DNA of 13,914 nucleotides from Kingella oralis. GTDB taxonomy: Bacteria; Pseudomonadota; Gammaproteobacteria; Burkholderiales; Neisseriaceae. Where the stretch lies: the NCBI GenBank assembly GCA_905373195.1, contig CAJPSG010000005.1:1-13914 (forward strand), in the 5' to 3' direction. Position 1 is the first letter of the stretch. Each line of letters opens with the position of its first letter. The notes below the pieces were generated by a model. That model was not told the DNA's origin. It searched no databases and was given only the letters and a program-made list of their open reading frames with translations. Shown one piece after another: positions 1 to 5,738 of the stretch. Position numbers and translations under genes: made by a program.

Positions 1-41
1 TCATGAATGTGGTTTTCGGATTGATTTACGCGGGATTATAT

Positions 42-128
42 AGGCAGCCTGAAAATGCCAAAAGCCCTTGTGGGCAAACAAGGGCTTGATGCCAAGCAAT
101 CATGCGGCAACTGGTTTTCAGGCTGCCT
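42..128 (-). terminator. greA terminator region with inverted uptake-sequence pair
   Basis: An exact Kingella-type uptake sequence (42-53) and its complement (117-128) flank a second hairpin, AAGCCCTTG (62-70) pairing with CAAGGGCTT (80-88). Both lie just downstream of the greA stop at 146, where Neisseriaceae commonly use uptake-sequence pairs as transcription terminators. No strong T-run follows either hairpin on the minus strand, so termination is inferred from placement. Confidence 0.5.
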
Positions 129-145
129 GATGCGTGGATTTTGGG

Positions 146-622
146 CTAGATATATTGCACGCTCAAAATATCGTATTCGCGCACGCCGCTGGGGGCTTGC
201 ACCTCGGCAACGTCGCCTTCTTCTTTGCCAATCATGGCGCGGGCGATGGGCGAATTGACCGAAATTTTGCCTGTTTTGATGTCGGCTTCGTCGTCGCCCA
301 CGATTTGGTAGGTGGCTTCTTCATCAGTTTCCAAGTCGGACACGGTTACGGTTGCGCCAAACACGATTTTGCCTTCGGCGTGGATTTCTTTGGGGTCAAT
401 GATTTGCGCGTGCGAGAGTTTGCTTTCTAGCTCGGCGATGCGCCCTTCAATAAAGCCTTGGCGGTCTTTGGCGGCTTCGTATTCCGCGTTTTCGGATAAA
501 TCGCCGTGTGAACGCGCTTCGGCGATGGCGGCGATGACTTCGGGGCGGGCAACGCTTTTGAGCTGTTGTAATTCAGCTTTGAGCTTTTCTGCGCCTGCAA
601 CGGTTAAAGGGATTTTTTGCAT
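146..622 (-). CDS. greA: transcription elongation factor GreA
   Basis: GreA binds the secondary channel of RNA polymerase and stimulates cleavage of backtracked transcripts in the cytoplasm. The 158-residue product matches the usual family length. It has the N-terminal antiparallel coiled coil whose tip carries the acidic pair D41 and E44 in the signature GDLSENAEY, followed by the C-terminal FKBP-like domain (about residues 80-158). The start at 622 is chosen because it gives the conserved MQKIPLT beginning and has GGAG about 11 bases upstream. The open frame extends 35 codons further, but that part reads through an uptake-sequence pair and is not GreA-like. It lies downstream of the lipoprotein gene on the same strand, separated by hairpins, so it is probably a separate unit. 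No defects are visible. Confidence 0.97.
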   Translation of the reverse strand: MQKIPLTVAGAEKLKAELQQLKSVARPEVIAAIAEARSHGDLSENAEYEAAKDRQGFIEGRIAELESKLSHAQIIDPKEIHAEGKIVFGATVTVSDLETDEEATYQIVGDDEADIKTGKISVNSPIARAMIGKEEGDVAEVQAPSGVREYDILSVQYI

Positions 623-652
623 AATGCGTGTTACTCCGATGAGATTTTGGTT

Positions 653-689
653 TTCAGGCTGCCTTTGGAATGCAATAAGGCAGCCTGAA
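653..689. repeat. inverted pair of DNA uptake sequences
   Basis: TTCAGGCTGCCT (653-664) and AGGCAGCCTGAA (678-689) form a 12-bp-arm inverted repeat with a 13-base spacer in the gap between the lipoprotein gene and greA. As RNA this folds into a stable hairpin, and it may serve both as uptake signal and as a second terminator behind the lipoprotein gene. Confidence 0.8.
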
Positions 690-709
690 AACGAGTTTTT
701 GTTCATAAA

Positions 710-743
710 TAAAAAGGCAAGCCACATTTAAAATGCGGCTTGC
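710..743 (-). terminator. intrinsic terminator of the lipoprotein gene
   Basis: GCAAGCC (717-723) pairs with GGCTTGC (737-743). An inner CATTT/AAATG stem continues the helix past a single A-C mismatch, and on the minus strand the hairpin is followed by CTTTTTATTT. It sits 40 bases downstream of the stop at 783. This is a textbook rho-independent terminator for minus-strand transcription. Confidence 0.8.
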
Positions 744-782
744 GGGGTAAATCTGTGGGGCGCATTGTACCAAATGCGCGAT

Positions 783-1247
783 TTATTGCAATGGTTTCAT
801 GCCCATAAATTCCAACAGGAAGTTGGTGAACGCGGGGTTGTTGGGTTTTTCGTGCATAGACGACCAGCGTTGCTGCCAGCCTTTGAGCGCGTTTTCCACA
901 TAGGCGCGTTGCTGTTGCGCGGTGATGTTGCCACGTTGGTTGTCGACAGCGGAGCGCAGATACACTTCATACACGCTGTCGTCCACGCTGTTATGCCCCA
1001 CCAAATCTAGGCGGAAGCGGTTTAAAAGCTGCGCGGCTTGCACTTTGGTGAGCTTGCCTTCGCGCACTTGCGTGCCCAAGCGGTTAGCTTCGGCGCGGAT
1101 TTTGGCCACATCAGAATAATGGCTGGATTTGAGTTTAAACCCTGCGGCAGAAACGCTGCTGGATGGCGTGTTTACGCTGTTGAATCCGCTTTGGCACGCG
1201 CTTAACGCGATGGCGAGTAGGCTTAATGTTAAGGCTTTTTTCATCAT
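783..1247 (-). CDS. small lipoprotein of unknown function
   Basis: The 154-residue product begins with a clear lipoprotein signal: lysines at 3-4, a hydrophobic core, and the lipobox LSAC ending at Cys18. It should be lipidated and anchored in a membrane, probably facing the periplasm. The mature part is soluble and largely helical, with many charged residues and short helices around residues 45-85. I do not recognise a named family. The start at 1247 has GGAG seven bases upstream; the adjacent ATG at 1244 would remove only one residue. A promoter (TTGCGC, 16 bases, TAATAT) lies at 1282-1309 and a terminator follows the gene, so it looks monocistronic. The uptake-sequence context indicates a resident host gene rather than prophage cargo. 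Confidence 0.85.
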   Translation of the reverse strand: MMKKALTLSLLAIALSACQSGFNSVNTPSSSVSAAGFKLKSSHYSDVAKIRAEANRLGTQVREGKLTKVQAAQLLNRFRLDLVGHNSVDDSVYEVYLRSAVDNQRGNITAQQQRAYVENALKGWQQRWSSMHEKPNNPAFTNFLLEFMGMKPLQ

Positions 1248-1281
1248 GGCGATGCTCCGAGTTAAGTTTTGTTGGCGTGGA

Positions 1282-1309
1282 ATATTAACCTATTTTTGCA
1301 ATGGCGCAA
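1282..1309 (-). promoter_or_regulatory. sigma-70 promoter for the lipoprotein gene
   Basis: On the minus strand TTGCGC (1309-1304), a 16-base spacer and TAATAT (1287-1282) sit about 35 bases upstream of the lipoprotein start. Placement and near-consensus boxes support a promoter. Confidence 0.5.
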
Positions 1310-1326
1310 AGTTTTGCGGGTGGGTT

Positions 1327-1369
1327 TTCAGGCTGCCTTTGGCGGGTGGGCAATAATAGGCAGCCTGAA
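1327..1369. repeat. inverted pair of DNA uptake sequences
   Basis: TTCAGGCTGCCT (1327-1338) and AGGCAGCCTGAA (1358-1369) form a 12-bp-arm inverted repeat with a 19-base spacer. It lies upstream of the lipoprotein promoter. From here to the next pair at 1537 there is no convincing gene. Confidence 0.8.
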
Positions 1370-1531
1370 ACCTAAAATGGAGCGGCGACGGCTCGTCGCC
1401 AAAATATTTAATGGAATTTTACTGGTTGGTAAGATGTCGGCGAGCCCCGACGTTCTATCGCTTGCTGATTTTGCCAAGATTTCAGTTTGAAAAGATTATG
1501 ACGGGTTAAATCGCCTTGCCCCATCGCACAA
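1370..1531. other. gene-free spacer with small GC-rich hairpins
   Basis: This stretch has no supported gene; the 73-codon plus-strand frame crossing it has no ribosome-binding site and is interrupted by hairpins. It holds a perfect stem GGCGACG/CGTCGCC at 1384-1400 (loop GCT) and a smaller TCGG/CCGA stem near 1438-1451. It may be a remnant of a short intergenic repeat. Confidence 0.4.
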
Positions 1532-1581
1532 CCCAAAGGCAGCCTGAAACCAGCAAAACACGTTTTCAGGCTGCCTTTGGG
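1532..1581 (-). terminator. cysK terminator made from an uptake-sequence pair
   Basis: An 18-bp perfect stem runs from 1532-1549 to 1564-1581. It comprises the uptake sequence 1537-1548, its complement 1565-1576 and flanking CCCAA/TTGGG pairs, with a 14-base loop. It lies 41 bases past the cysK stop. The T-run is weak on both strands, but the stem is among the strongest in the window. Confidence 0.7.
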
Positions 1582-1621
1582 CTTGGTTATTTATGGATAA
1601 ACCATTTATAGGTAAAACGCA

Positions 1622-2554
1622 TTACGCCAAATCGGCATACAGCGCGGTAGAAAGATAACGTTCGCCAAAATCGGGCAACACGGTAACAATCAGTTTGCCC
1701 GCGTTTTCAGGTTTTTTCGCCAGTTCCAACGCTGCCCATGCGGCTGCGCCTGATGAGATGCCCGCCAAAATGCCTTCTTTTTCAGCCAACGCGCGGGCGG
1801 TGGCAAGTGCGTCTTCGTTGGTTACGGTCAGCACGTTGTCATAGATTTGGGTGTTCAAAATGCTGGGCACAAAGCCTGCGCCCAAGCCTTGAATCACATG
1901 CGCGCCTTTTTCGCCGCCGCTTAACACGGGCGAATTGGCGGGTTCTACGGCGTAGATTTGCACATTGGGATTGCGCGCTTTCAACACTTCGCCCACGCCT
2001 GTGAGCGTGCCGCCTGTGCCCACGCCGGCGAGGAAGATGTCCACTTTGCCATCGGTGTCGCGCCAGATTTCTTCGGCGGTGGTTTGGCGGTGGATTTCGG
2101 GGTTGGCGGGGTTGTCAAACTGGCGGGGCATGAAGTGGGTGTCGGGGTTGTTTTTCACCAATTCTTCGGCTTTGGCAATCGCGCCGCTCATGCCTTCGGT
2201 AGCGGGGGTGAGAATCAGCTCTGCGCCGTAAGCCCGCAGCAGCATTCTGCGCTCTTTGCTCATGCTTTCGGGCATGATAATCACCAGTTTATAGCCTTTG
2301 GCGGCGCACACCATCGCCAAGCCAATGCCTGTGTTGCCCGATGTGGCTTCTACGATGGTGCTGCCTGCTTTGATTTTGCCTGTTTTCTCGGCGTTTTCCA
2401 CCATGGCAATAGCGATGCGGTCTTTCACGCTGCCTGCGGGGTTAAAAAATTCCAGTTTTACTGCCACGCGGGCGGGCAAGCCTTGCGTGAGCTGGTTAAG
2501 CTGAACAAGAGGCGTGTTGCCGATTAAGGCGTTGATGTTTGCTGCGATTGCCAT
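1622..2554 (-). CDS. cysK: cysteine synthase A (O-acetylserine sulfhydrylase)
   Basis: This PLP enzyme makes L-cysteine from O-acetylserine and sulfide in the cytoplasm, the last step of assimilatory cysteine synthesis. The 310-residue product has the family length. It carries the PLP-binding lysine K44 in GSVKDR, the substrate-binding loop TSGNTG at 71-76, and the phosphate-binding glycine run GTGGT further on. The start at 2554 is preferred over the ATG nine codons upstream: AGGA lies at good distance and the protein then begins with the conserved [14 protein letters not shown] block. A weak promoter (TTTTTG, 17 bases, TATAAA) lies at 2645-2673. It is the last host gene before prophage DNA, so integration occurred just upstream of its promoter and the coding sequence is intact. 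Confidence 0.96.
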   Translation of the reverse strand: MAIAANINALIGNTPLVQLNQLTQGLPARVAVKLEFFNPAGSVKDRIAIAMVENAEKTGKIKAGSTIVEATSGNTGIGLAMVCAAKGYKLVIIMPESMSKERRMLLRAYGAELILTPATEGMSGAIAKAEELVKNNPDTHFMPRQFDNPANPEIHRQTTAEEIWRDTDGKVDIFLAGVGTGGTLTGVGEVLKARNPNVQIYAVEPANSPVLSGGEKGAHVIQGLGAGFVPSILNTQIYDNVLTVTNEDALATARALAEKEGILAGISSGAAAWAALELAKKPENAGKLIVTVLPDFGERYLSTALYADLA

Positions 2555-2644
2555 GATTGCGTCCTTTGGTTGGTTTTGCAAAATTGCGATTGGGTTATGT
2601 TACGGGGGAATGGGTGAAAAATAAAAGAATTTCTGTTACTTTGT

Positions 2645-2673
2645 TTTATAACTGGGCGATATAAAAGCAAAAA
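2645..2673 (-). promoter_or_regulatory. candidate cysK promoter
   Basis: Reading the minus strand, TTTTTG (2673-2668), a 17-base spacer and TATAAA (2650-2645) precede cysK. The -35 box is poor. If this is the real promoter, it lies close to the probable prophage junction. Confidence 0.35.
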
Positions 2674-2692
2674 ATATTTCATCTTTAACTAA

Positions 2693-2715
2693 TTGATTAT
2701 TATACAAATAATCAA
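2693..2715. repeat. perfect inverted repeat, possible attachment core
   Basis: TTGATTATT (2693-2701) and AATAATCAA (2707-2715) are perfect 9-bp arms around ATACA. With 8-bp arms the spacer is 7 bases, the geometry of a tyrosine-recombinase core site. It lies between the integrase stop (2761) and cysK, where an att site is expected. A simple AT-rich hairpin is the alternative. The other prophage end is outside the window, so duplication cannot be tested here. Confidence 0.4.
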
Positions 2716-2733
2716 CTAAAAACTATTCATGCG

Positions 2734-2760
2734 TTCCGCAAAATTTCATTTTTTCCGCAA
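2734..2760. repeat. 8-bp direct repeat next to integrase
   Basis: TTCCGCAA occurs at 2734-2741 and again at 2753-2760, 19 bases apart centre to centre, directly after the integrase stop codon. Short direct repeats beside an att core are typical of integrase arm-binding sites; that role is inferred. Confidence 0.35.
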
Positions 2761-3798
2761 TTATTTATTTTCCACTTTTTCCAATGGCTCAATCAATTTC
2801 CCTTTTCGGATGTAAATATCCGTTGTTTGCGATGATGTGTGCCCCAATTGTTCTTGCGCGGCGGTGCGGCCGTTGGATAGGAATTTGTCTGTGCCTGATT
2901 TGGCGCGTAGGTCGCGGAATTGGAAGTGGCTTAGTTCATCTGCAAGCTCGGGATATTGTTTAATCAAGTGGTTTCTCAATTCTGCAAATCTGCGCGTTAG
3001 GGTTGTGCGTTGCATTTGCCCGCCGTGTTGGTTGCGGAATAAGTAGCCGCCGTCTTTGGGGGCGATGCGCTCCACAATCTCTTTCAGGCTGCCTGAAAGG
3101 GCAAAGCGTAGGCGATTTTTCGTTTTCTGTTGCCGAATGGATAGCTCGCTGTTCTTGATGTCACGGCTGTGAATGCTGACAACATCTATGGGGCGTTGCC
3201 CGATTAGATAGGCGATGTCCATTAAATCTTTCATTTGCTGGTCGGCGGCTTGGTAAACGAGTAGGTATAACTCGTCTTCAATATAGGTGTCGCGTTTGGG
3301 TATGGGGAATTTTTTTACGCCTGATGCTGGGTTGGCGGCGTTGGTGTAGCCGATTTCGCGGGCGTGGTTGAATATGGCGCGGAAAAAGCTGATTTCTTTG
3401 TTGGCGGCGGCTTTATGCTGGCGGCGGCTGTCTAGGTATTGGCGGACGTGGTGCGGGGCGATTTGCTCCAACGGTGCGCCGTTGAAAAAGGCTTGTAGTT
3501 TTTTAATCGCGCTGGCGTAGGAATAGCGGGTGTTTTGGGCGGAATTGTCTATTATGTCTGCTTGATAGCGGGCGGCGGCGATGTTGAATGTGATGATGCT
3601 GTGATTGGCGTTGATTTCCATTTGGGCGTAACGCAGCAGGGCTTGGTGGTAGTCTGTGCCGAGGGGGATTTCTTTGCGCTTGCCGTTTTGGCGGGCGGTG
3701 TAGTAGTAATAGGTGGTGGTGCTGCCGTTTTTGCGGGTGCGGCGGCGGGCTTGTACGCCGTCGGGTAGGTTTTTGTTGGTGCTGCGCTGCCGTCCCAT
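2761..3798 (-). CDS. int: phage tyrosine integrase (lambda Int-type)
   Basis: Tyrosine recombinase expected to integrate and excise the prophage. The 345 residues show, in order, a lambda Int-like N-terminal arm-binding domain (MGRQRSTNKNLPDGV start, residues 1-60), a core-binding SAM-like helical domain (about 70-160) and a catalytic domain (about 170-335). Catalytic residues are R202 in GQRP, R298 in FRDLRAK, H320 in QLGHTS and the nucleophile Y329 in DIYIR. The usual first histidine of the HxxR box is R295, a common substitution in this subgroup. The start has AGGAG six bases upstream. That ribosome-binding site overlaps the stop of the DUF4224 gene, so the two are translationally linked. 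A palindromic uptake sequence lies inside the gene at 3083-3098. It forms the left edge of the prophage beside cysK. Confidence 0.95.
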   Translation of the reverse strand: MGRQRSTNKNLPDGVQARRRTRKNGSTTTYYYYTARQNGKRKEIPLGTDYHQALLRYAQMEINANHSIITFNIAAARYQADIIDNSAQNTRYSYASAIKKLQAFFNGAPLEQIAPHHVRQYLDSRRQHKAAANKEISFFRAIFNHAREIGYTNAANPASGVKKFPIPKRDTYIEDELYLLVYQAADQQMKDLMDIAYLIGQRPIDVVSIHSRDIKNSELSIRQQKTKNRLRFALSGSLKEIVERIAPKDGGYLFRNQHGGQMQRTTLTRRFAELRNHLIKQYPELADELSHFQFRDLRAKSGTDKFLSNGRTAAQEQLGHTSSQTTDIYIRKGKLIEPLEKVENK

Positions 3799-3807
3799 GT
3801 TGTTCTC

Positions 3808-4008
3808 CTAGATGTTGGGTTGCCATGTTGGCGGGGGCTTGGGGCGTTTTTTGCCGTATAGGTAGGCTTCGCGGGAAACGATGGGCTTGCCACGTCCGTT
3901 AAGCGTAAAGGGGATGTTTTCGTGGTTGAGTACGCGGATTTGCTTTTGGGCTTGAGCGTAGCCTGTGAGTGTTTTTAACTCTTCGTGGGTTAAGAAGGTG
4001 TCGGGCAT
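3808..4008 (-). CDS. DUF4224 family protein, possible excisionase-like partner of integrase
   Basis: A 66-residue protein with the DUF4224 pattern: an FLTHEELKTLTGY opening, then a helix with KQIRVLNHENIPFTLNGRGKPIVSR-type spacing typical of a small winged-helix or MerR-like DNA-binding fold. Members of this family are common directly upstream of phage integrases, which suggests a role in directing excision or controlling integrase; no function is established. The start at 4008 has AAAGGA seven to eight bases upstream, and those bases are supplied by an uptake sequence at 4019-4030. The stop overlaps the integrase ribosome-binding site, with nine bases between the two genes. Confidence 0.8.
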   Translation of the reverse strand: MPDTFLTHEELKTLTGYAQAQKQIRVLNHENIPFTLNGRGKPIVSREAYLYGKKRPKPPPTWQPNI

Positions 4009-4019
4009 GGGGTGTCCTT

Positions 4020-4775
4020 TCAGGCTGCCTTTTCAGGCTGGATAAAATTCAATCGGCGATACACTTCGCGGGTGGCGGCAACGTCGCGGGCGCAATAGTC
4101 GGCGACTTCTTGCACGCGCCCTGTTCGGATGGCATCCCACACTTGGCTGCCGTCTAGGCTGTCTTTGGACGTAGGGATGTTTAGAATGGTGCATAGCTCG
4201 TCTAGTTTGATGTGGCTGCCGTAGCCTGCCCATGCTTGCATGGTGTCAAACAGGTGTTCGCTGTATCGGTTGTGTATTAGGTGGGCGGCGGGTGGGATGC
4301 AGTTAATCACGAAGCGGTGGTAGAGAAAACGCAAGTCCCACTCGATGTTGTGTCCGATAAAGTGGATGGCGTTTTTGGGTAGATTGCCTAGATGCTGGTT
4401 TATCCATTGGTTAAATTGTTGCAGCAGGGTGGCTTCGTTGGCGTTTTCCAGCACGCTTACAGGGTTGTCGCCTGCGGCAATGCCGATTAGGCGGACTTGC
4501 CCGTAGCCGCCGTTTAGGGCGGTTTTGCGGTGCTTGGCTTGGGCTAGTTCGGGTGCTTTGGCTTCGCGCATTTCGGCTTCCCATTGGGCAATCATGGCGG
4601 CTTTGGATGTGTATTTGATTGCGTCTTTGTCGCTGATGCCTAAATCGGCGGCGGCTTGTTCTTTGGTTAGGTCGCTGGGGGCTTTGAAGTGGGCTTTGGT
4701 GGCTTCTAGCGTGGCTTCGTATGCGCTGGGGCGTTGGTCGGGGATGGTTTCTATGTCTAGGTAGATTTTGAGCAT
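4020..4775 (-). CDS. phage 3'-5' exonuclease, PolB-exonuclease-like (DnaQ fold)
   Basis: A 251-residue nuclease with the three DEDD exonuclease motifs: DIET with D7 and E9, GHNIEWD with D147, and YCARD with Y227 and D231. The fourth acidic residue and Y227 follow the DEDDy arrangement. This matches the predicted PolB-related 3'-5' exonuclease family. It should degrade or trim DNA ends in the cytoplasm. Its neighbours ERF and SSB on the same strand suggest a place in phage recombination or replication repair. The start has AGGAG five to six bases upstream. Residues 30-80 form a charged helical insertion. The gene ends in an uptake sequence at 4019-4030. It is separated from ssb by a plus-strand island, so it probably has its own promoter in the 4776-4844 gap. 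Confidence 0.85.
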   Translation of the reverse strand: MLKIYLDIETIPDQRPSAYEATLEATKAHFKAPSDLTKEQAAADLGISDKDAIKYTSKAAMIAQWEAEMREAKAPELAQAKHRKTALNGGYGQVRLIGIAAGDNPVSVLENANEATLLQQFNQWINQHLGNLPKNAIHFIGHNIEWDLRFLYHRFVINCIPPAAHLIHNRYSEHLFDTMQAWAGYGSHIKLDELCTILNIPTSKDSLDGSQVWDAIRTGRVQEVADYCARDVAATREVYRRLNFIQPEKAA

Positions 4776-4844
4776 GGGGTCTCCTGTTGATTTGGGTTGG
4801 GGGTTAAACTAAAATTCCTTATCTTTTCATAAGGGGCTATGATT

Positions 4845-5048
4845 ATGATTACTTTGAATTTGCCGCCTAAAATTGAGCAGGCGGTGCATCATCAAGCTAC
4901 TAAAATGGGCGTGAGTGTGGAGCGTTATTTGTTGGATTGTATTCAGTCTGTGGTGCAATCCGATGTGGTGCAATTTGTGCAGGGCAAGCAGTTGGACAGC
5001 TTTAACGGCGACCCTGTGGTTTGGCAACGGGCAATGCGCGATGAGTGA
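4845..5048 (+). CDS. vapB: VapB-like ribbon-helix-helix antitoxin
   Basis: A 67-residue antitoxin expected to bind and neutralise the PIN toxin encoded next to it and to repress its own promoter. The N-terminus (TLNLPPKIEQAVHHQATKMG) fits a ribbon-helix-helix DNA-binding segment, and the acidic and hydrophobic C-terminal tail should wrap the toxin. I start at 4845 because AAGGGG (4831-4836) is then eight bases upstream; the ATG at 4839 is only two bases from that site. The stop overlaps the toxin start by eight bases, the usual coupling in such pairs. It is on the plus strand, opposite to the surrounding prophage operon. Confidence 0.75.
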   Translation: MITLNLPPKIEQAVHHQATKMGVSVERYLLDCIQSVVQSDVVQFVQGKQLDSFNGDPVVWQRAMRDE

Positions 5049-5409
5049 ATATCTGCTGGATACTTGCTTGGTTTTGGGCTTGTATGCGCAAAATCCGCAA
5101 GCTGTTGCCGCCATGCAAGGGGTTTCGTTTGGGCAATGCGCTGTGAGCGCGGTTAATCGTGTGGAGCTTTTGGGATGGCATGGCATCAGCGATACGGACG
5201 ATGCGGAATTGCGCCGTTTTTTAAGCCGTGTGGTTTGCTTGGATATTGACCTTGCAGTGCAAAATCAGGCTATTGCTTTGCGTCGCCGCCATAAAATTAA
5301 GCTGGCGGATAGCTTGGTGTTGGCAACTGCGCTGACGCATGATTTGCGCTTGCTGACGCTGGATAACAGTTTGCTTAATAAGTTTTTGCATGAAATTCAG
5401 GCTGCCTAA
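5041..5409 (+). CDS. vapC: VapC-like PIN-domain toxin
   Basis: A 122-residue PIN-domain ribonuclease. The four acidic metal-binding positions are present: D7 in LLDTC, E42 in NRVELL, D90 in LADSLVLATA and D108 in LTLDNS. VapC toxins cleave RNA, often tRNA, to arrest growth; the target here is unknown. The start is the ATG at 5041 that overlaps the end of the antitoxin gene. The longer open frame beginning at 4915 overlaps the antitoxin and lacks PIN sequence. The last codons (IQAA) are encoded by an exact uptake sequence at 5396-5407. The gene runs directly into a structured RNA element, so its transcript probably ends at the 5492-5514 terminator. Confidence 0.85.
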   Translation: MSEYLLDTCLVLGLYAQNPQAVAAMQGVSFGQCAVSAVNRVELLGWHGISDTDDAELRRFLSRVVCLDIDLAVQNQAIALRRRHKIKLADSLVLATALTHDLRLLTLDNSLLNKFLHEIQAA

Positions 5410-5412
5410 AAT
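5384..5412 (+). promoter_or_regulatory. candidate promoter for the first C4-like RNA
   Basis: TTTTGC (5384-5389), a 17-base spacer and TAAAAT (5407-5412) lie at the end of vapC. A start a few bases further on would fall at the first base-paired position of the RNA element at 5417. The boxes are weak, and processing from vapBC read-through is the alternative. Confidence 0.3.
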
Positions 5413-5416
5413 CTAT

Positions 5417-5514
5417 GGGGTGTGCGGTATCGGTAACGCCCGCGCCCGTCTTAGTTCGGGTGAGAGCACCCCGCCCTTTTGGGCTTTCTCTAATCCGCTT
5501 CGGCGGATTTTTTG
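5417..5514 (+). ncRNA. C4-like structured antisense RNA (element 1)
   Basis: Outer stem GGGGTG (5417-5422) with CACCCC (5467-5472) closes a three-way junction. It contains hairpin A, GCGG/CCGC (5424-5443) with GGTAAC in the loop, and hairpin B, CCCG/CGGG (5445-5460) with an 8-base loop. A GCCC-TTTT-GGGC hairpin (5473-5484) and a strong terminator follow. The layout and the position before an antirepressor gene resemble the C4 antisense RNA of phages P1 and P7, which blocks translation of the ant operon. GGTAACGC (5432-5439) can pair with GTGTTACC (5561-5568) at the start of the antirepressor leader, with one G-U pair. The family assignment is inference from structure and context. Confidence 0.55.
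5492..5514 (+). terminator. intrinsic terminator after C4-like element 1
   Basis: AATCCGC (5492-5498), a TTCG tetraloop and GCGGATT (5503-5509) are followed by a run of T. This is a strong rho-independent terminator on the plus strand. It ends the vapBC and C4-like transcript and separates it from the antirepressor leader. Confidence 0.85.
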
Positions 5515-5543
5515 TTGCTTGCTGCATGGGGGTGGGGTATGAT
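5515..5543 (+). promoter_or_regulatory. promoter for the antirepressor leader
   Basis: TTGCTT (5515-5520), a 17-base spacer and TATGAT (5538-5543) begin immediately after the terminator. A start near 5550 would give an approximately 190-base leader that includes both the GTGTTACC site and the second structured element. Confidence 0.45.
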
Positions 5544-5636
5544 GTGCGTTCCTACTTCTAGTGTTACCCACAATTTGCACATCATTCCCCAAAACGCGCC
5601 TTTCTGACTTGTGGCGTGTTTTTCAAAACTTGTTTT

Positions 5637-5704
5637 GGGGGTGCGAGTACCCGCAAGGGCTCGGCGTTTCACTAGAACGTAGGACACCCCCGCCCAATTT
5701 GGGC
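5637..5704 (+). ncRNA. C4-like structured leader element 2 with anti-ribosome-binding-site loop
   Basis: Outer stem GGGGGTG (5637-5643) with CACCCCC (5685-5691) closes a second three-way junction. Hairpin A is CGAG/CTCG plus CCC/GGG with a GCAA tetraloop (5644-5663). Hairpin B is CGTT/AACG (5665-5679), whose loop region reads TTTCACTAGA (5667-5676). A GCCC-AATTT-GGGC hairpin follows (5692-5704), as in element 1. The loop region is complementary to TCTAGTGAGG (5723-5732), the ribosome-binding site of the antirepressor: eight Watson-Crick pairs plus two G-U pairs. It can also pair over eight bases with TTCTAGTG (5556-5563). It could act in cis as a leader switch or in trans as an antisense RNA. 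Confidence 0.55.
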
Positions 5705-5722
5705 ATTTCCTAAACTCTTAAA

Positions 5723-5732
5723 TCTAGTGAGG
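5723..5732 (+). promoter_or_regulatory. antirepressor ribosome-binding site targeted by the RNA loop
   Basis: GTGAGG ends six bases before the ATG at 5739 and is the only ribosome-binding site for that gene. The whole ten-base stretch can pair with the loop at 5667-5676, which would hide it from ribosomes. Confidence 0.6.
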
Positions 5733-5738
5733 TTCAAA

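Noticed and set aside
312..731. 139-codon plus-strand open frame antisense to greA
   Set aside because: It is a shadow of greA and reads through an uptake-sequence pair and a terminator hairpin.
1958..2527. 189-codon plus-strand open frame antisense to cysK
   Set aside because: Composition (Phe, Gly, Ala and His runs) is that of a complementary-strand shadow, and cysK is clearly the real gene.
5526..5561. 11-codon plus-strand frame (MGVGYDVRSYF) between the two RNA elements
   Set aside because: It lacks a ribosome-binding site and its ATG lies within the predicted promoter spacer, upstream of the likely transcript start.
5490..5687. 65-codon minus-strand open frame across the C4-like region
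   Set aside because: It has no ribosome-binding site, runs antisense through a strong terminator, a promoter and element 2, and the RNA structures explain the sequence better.
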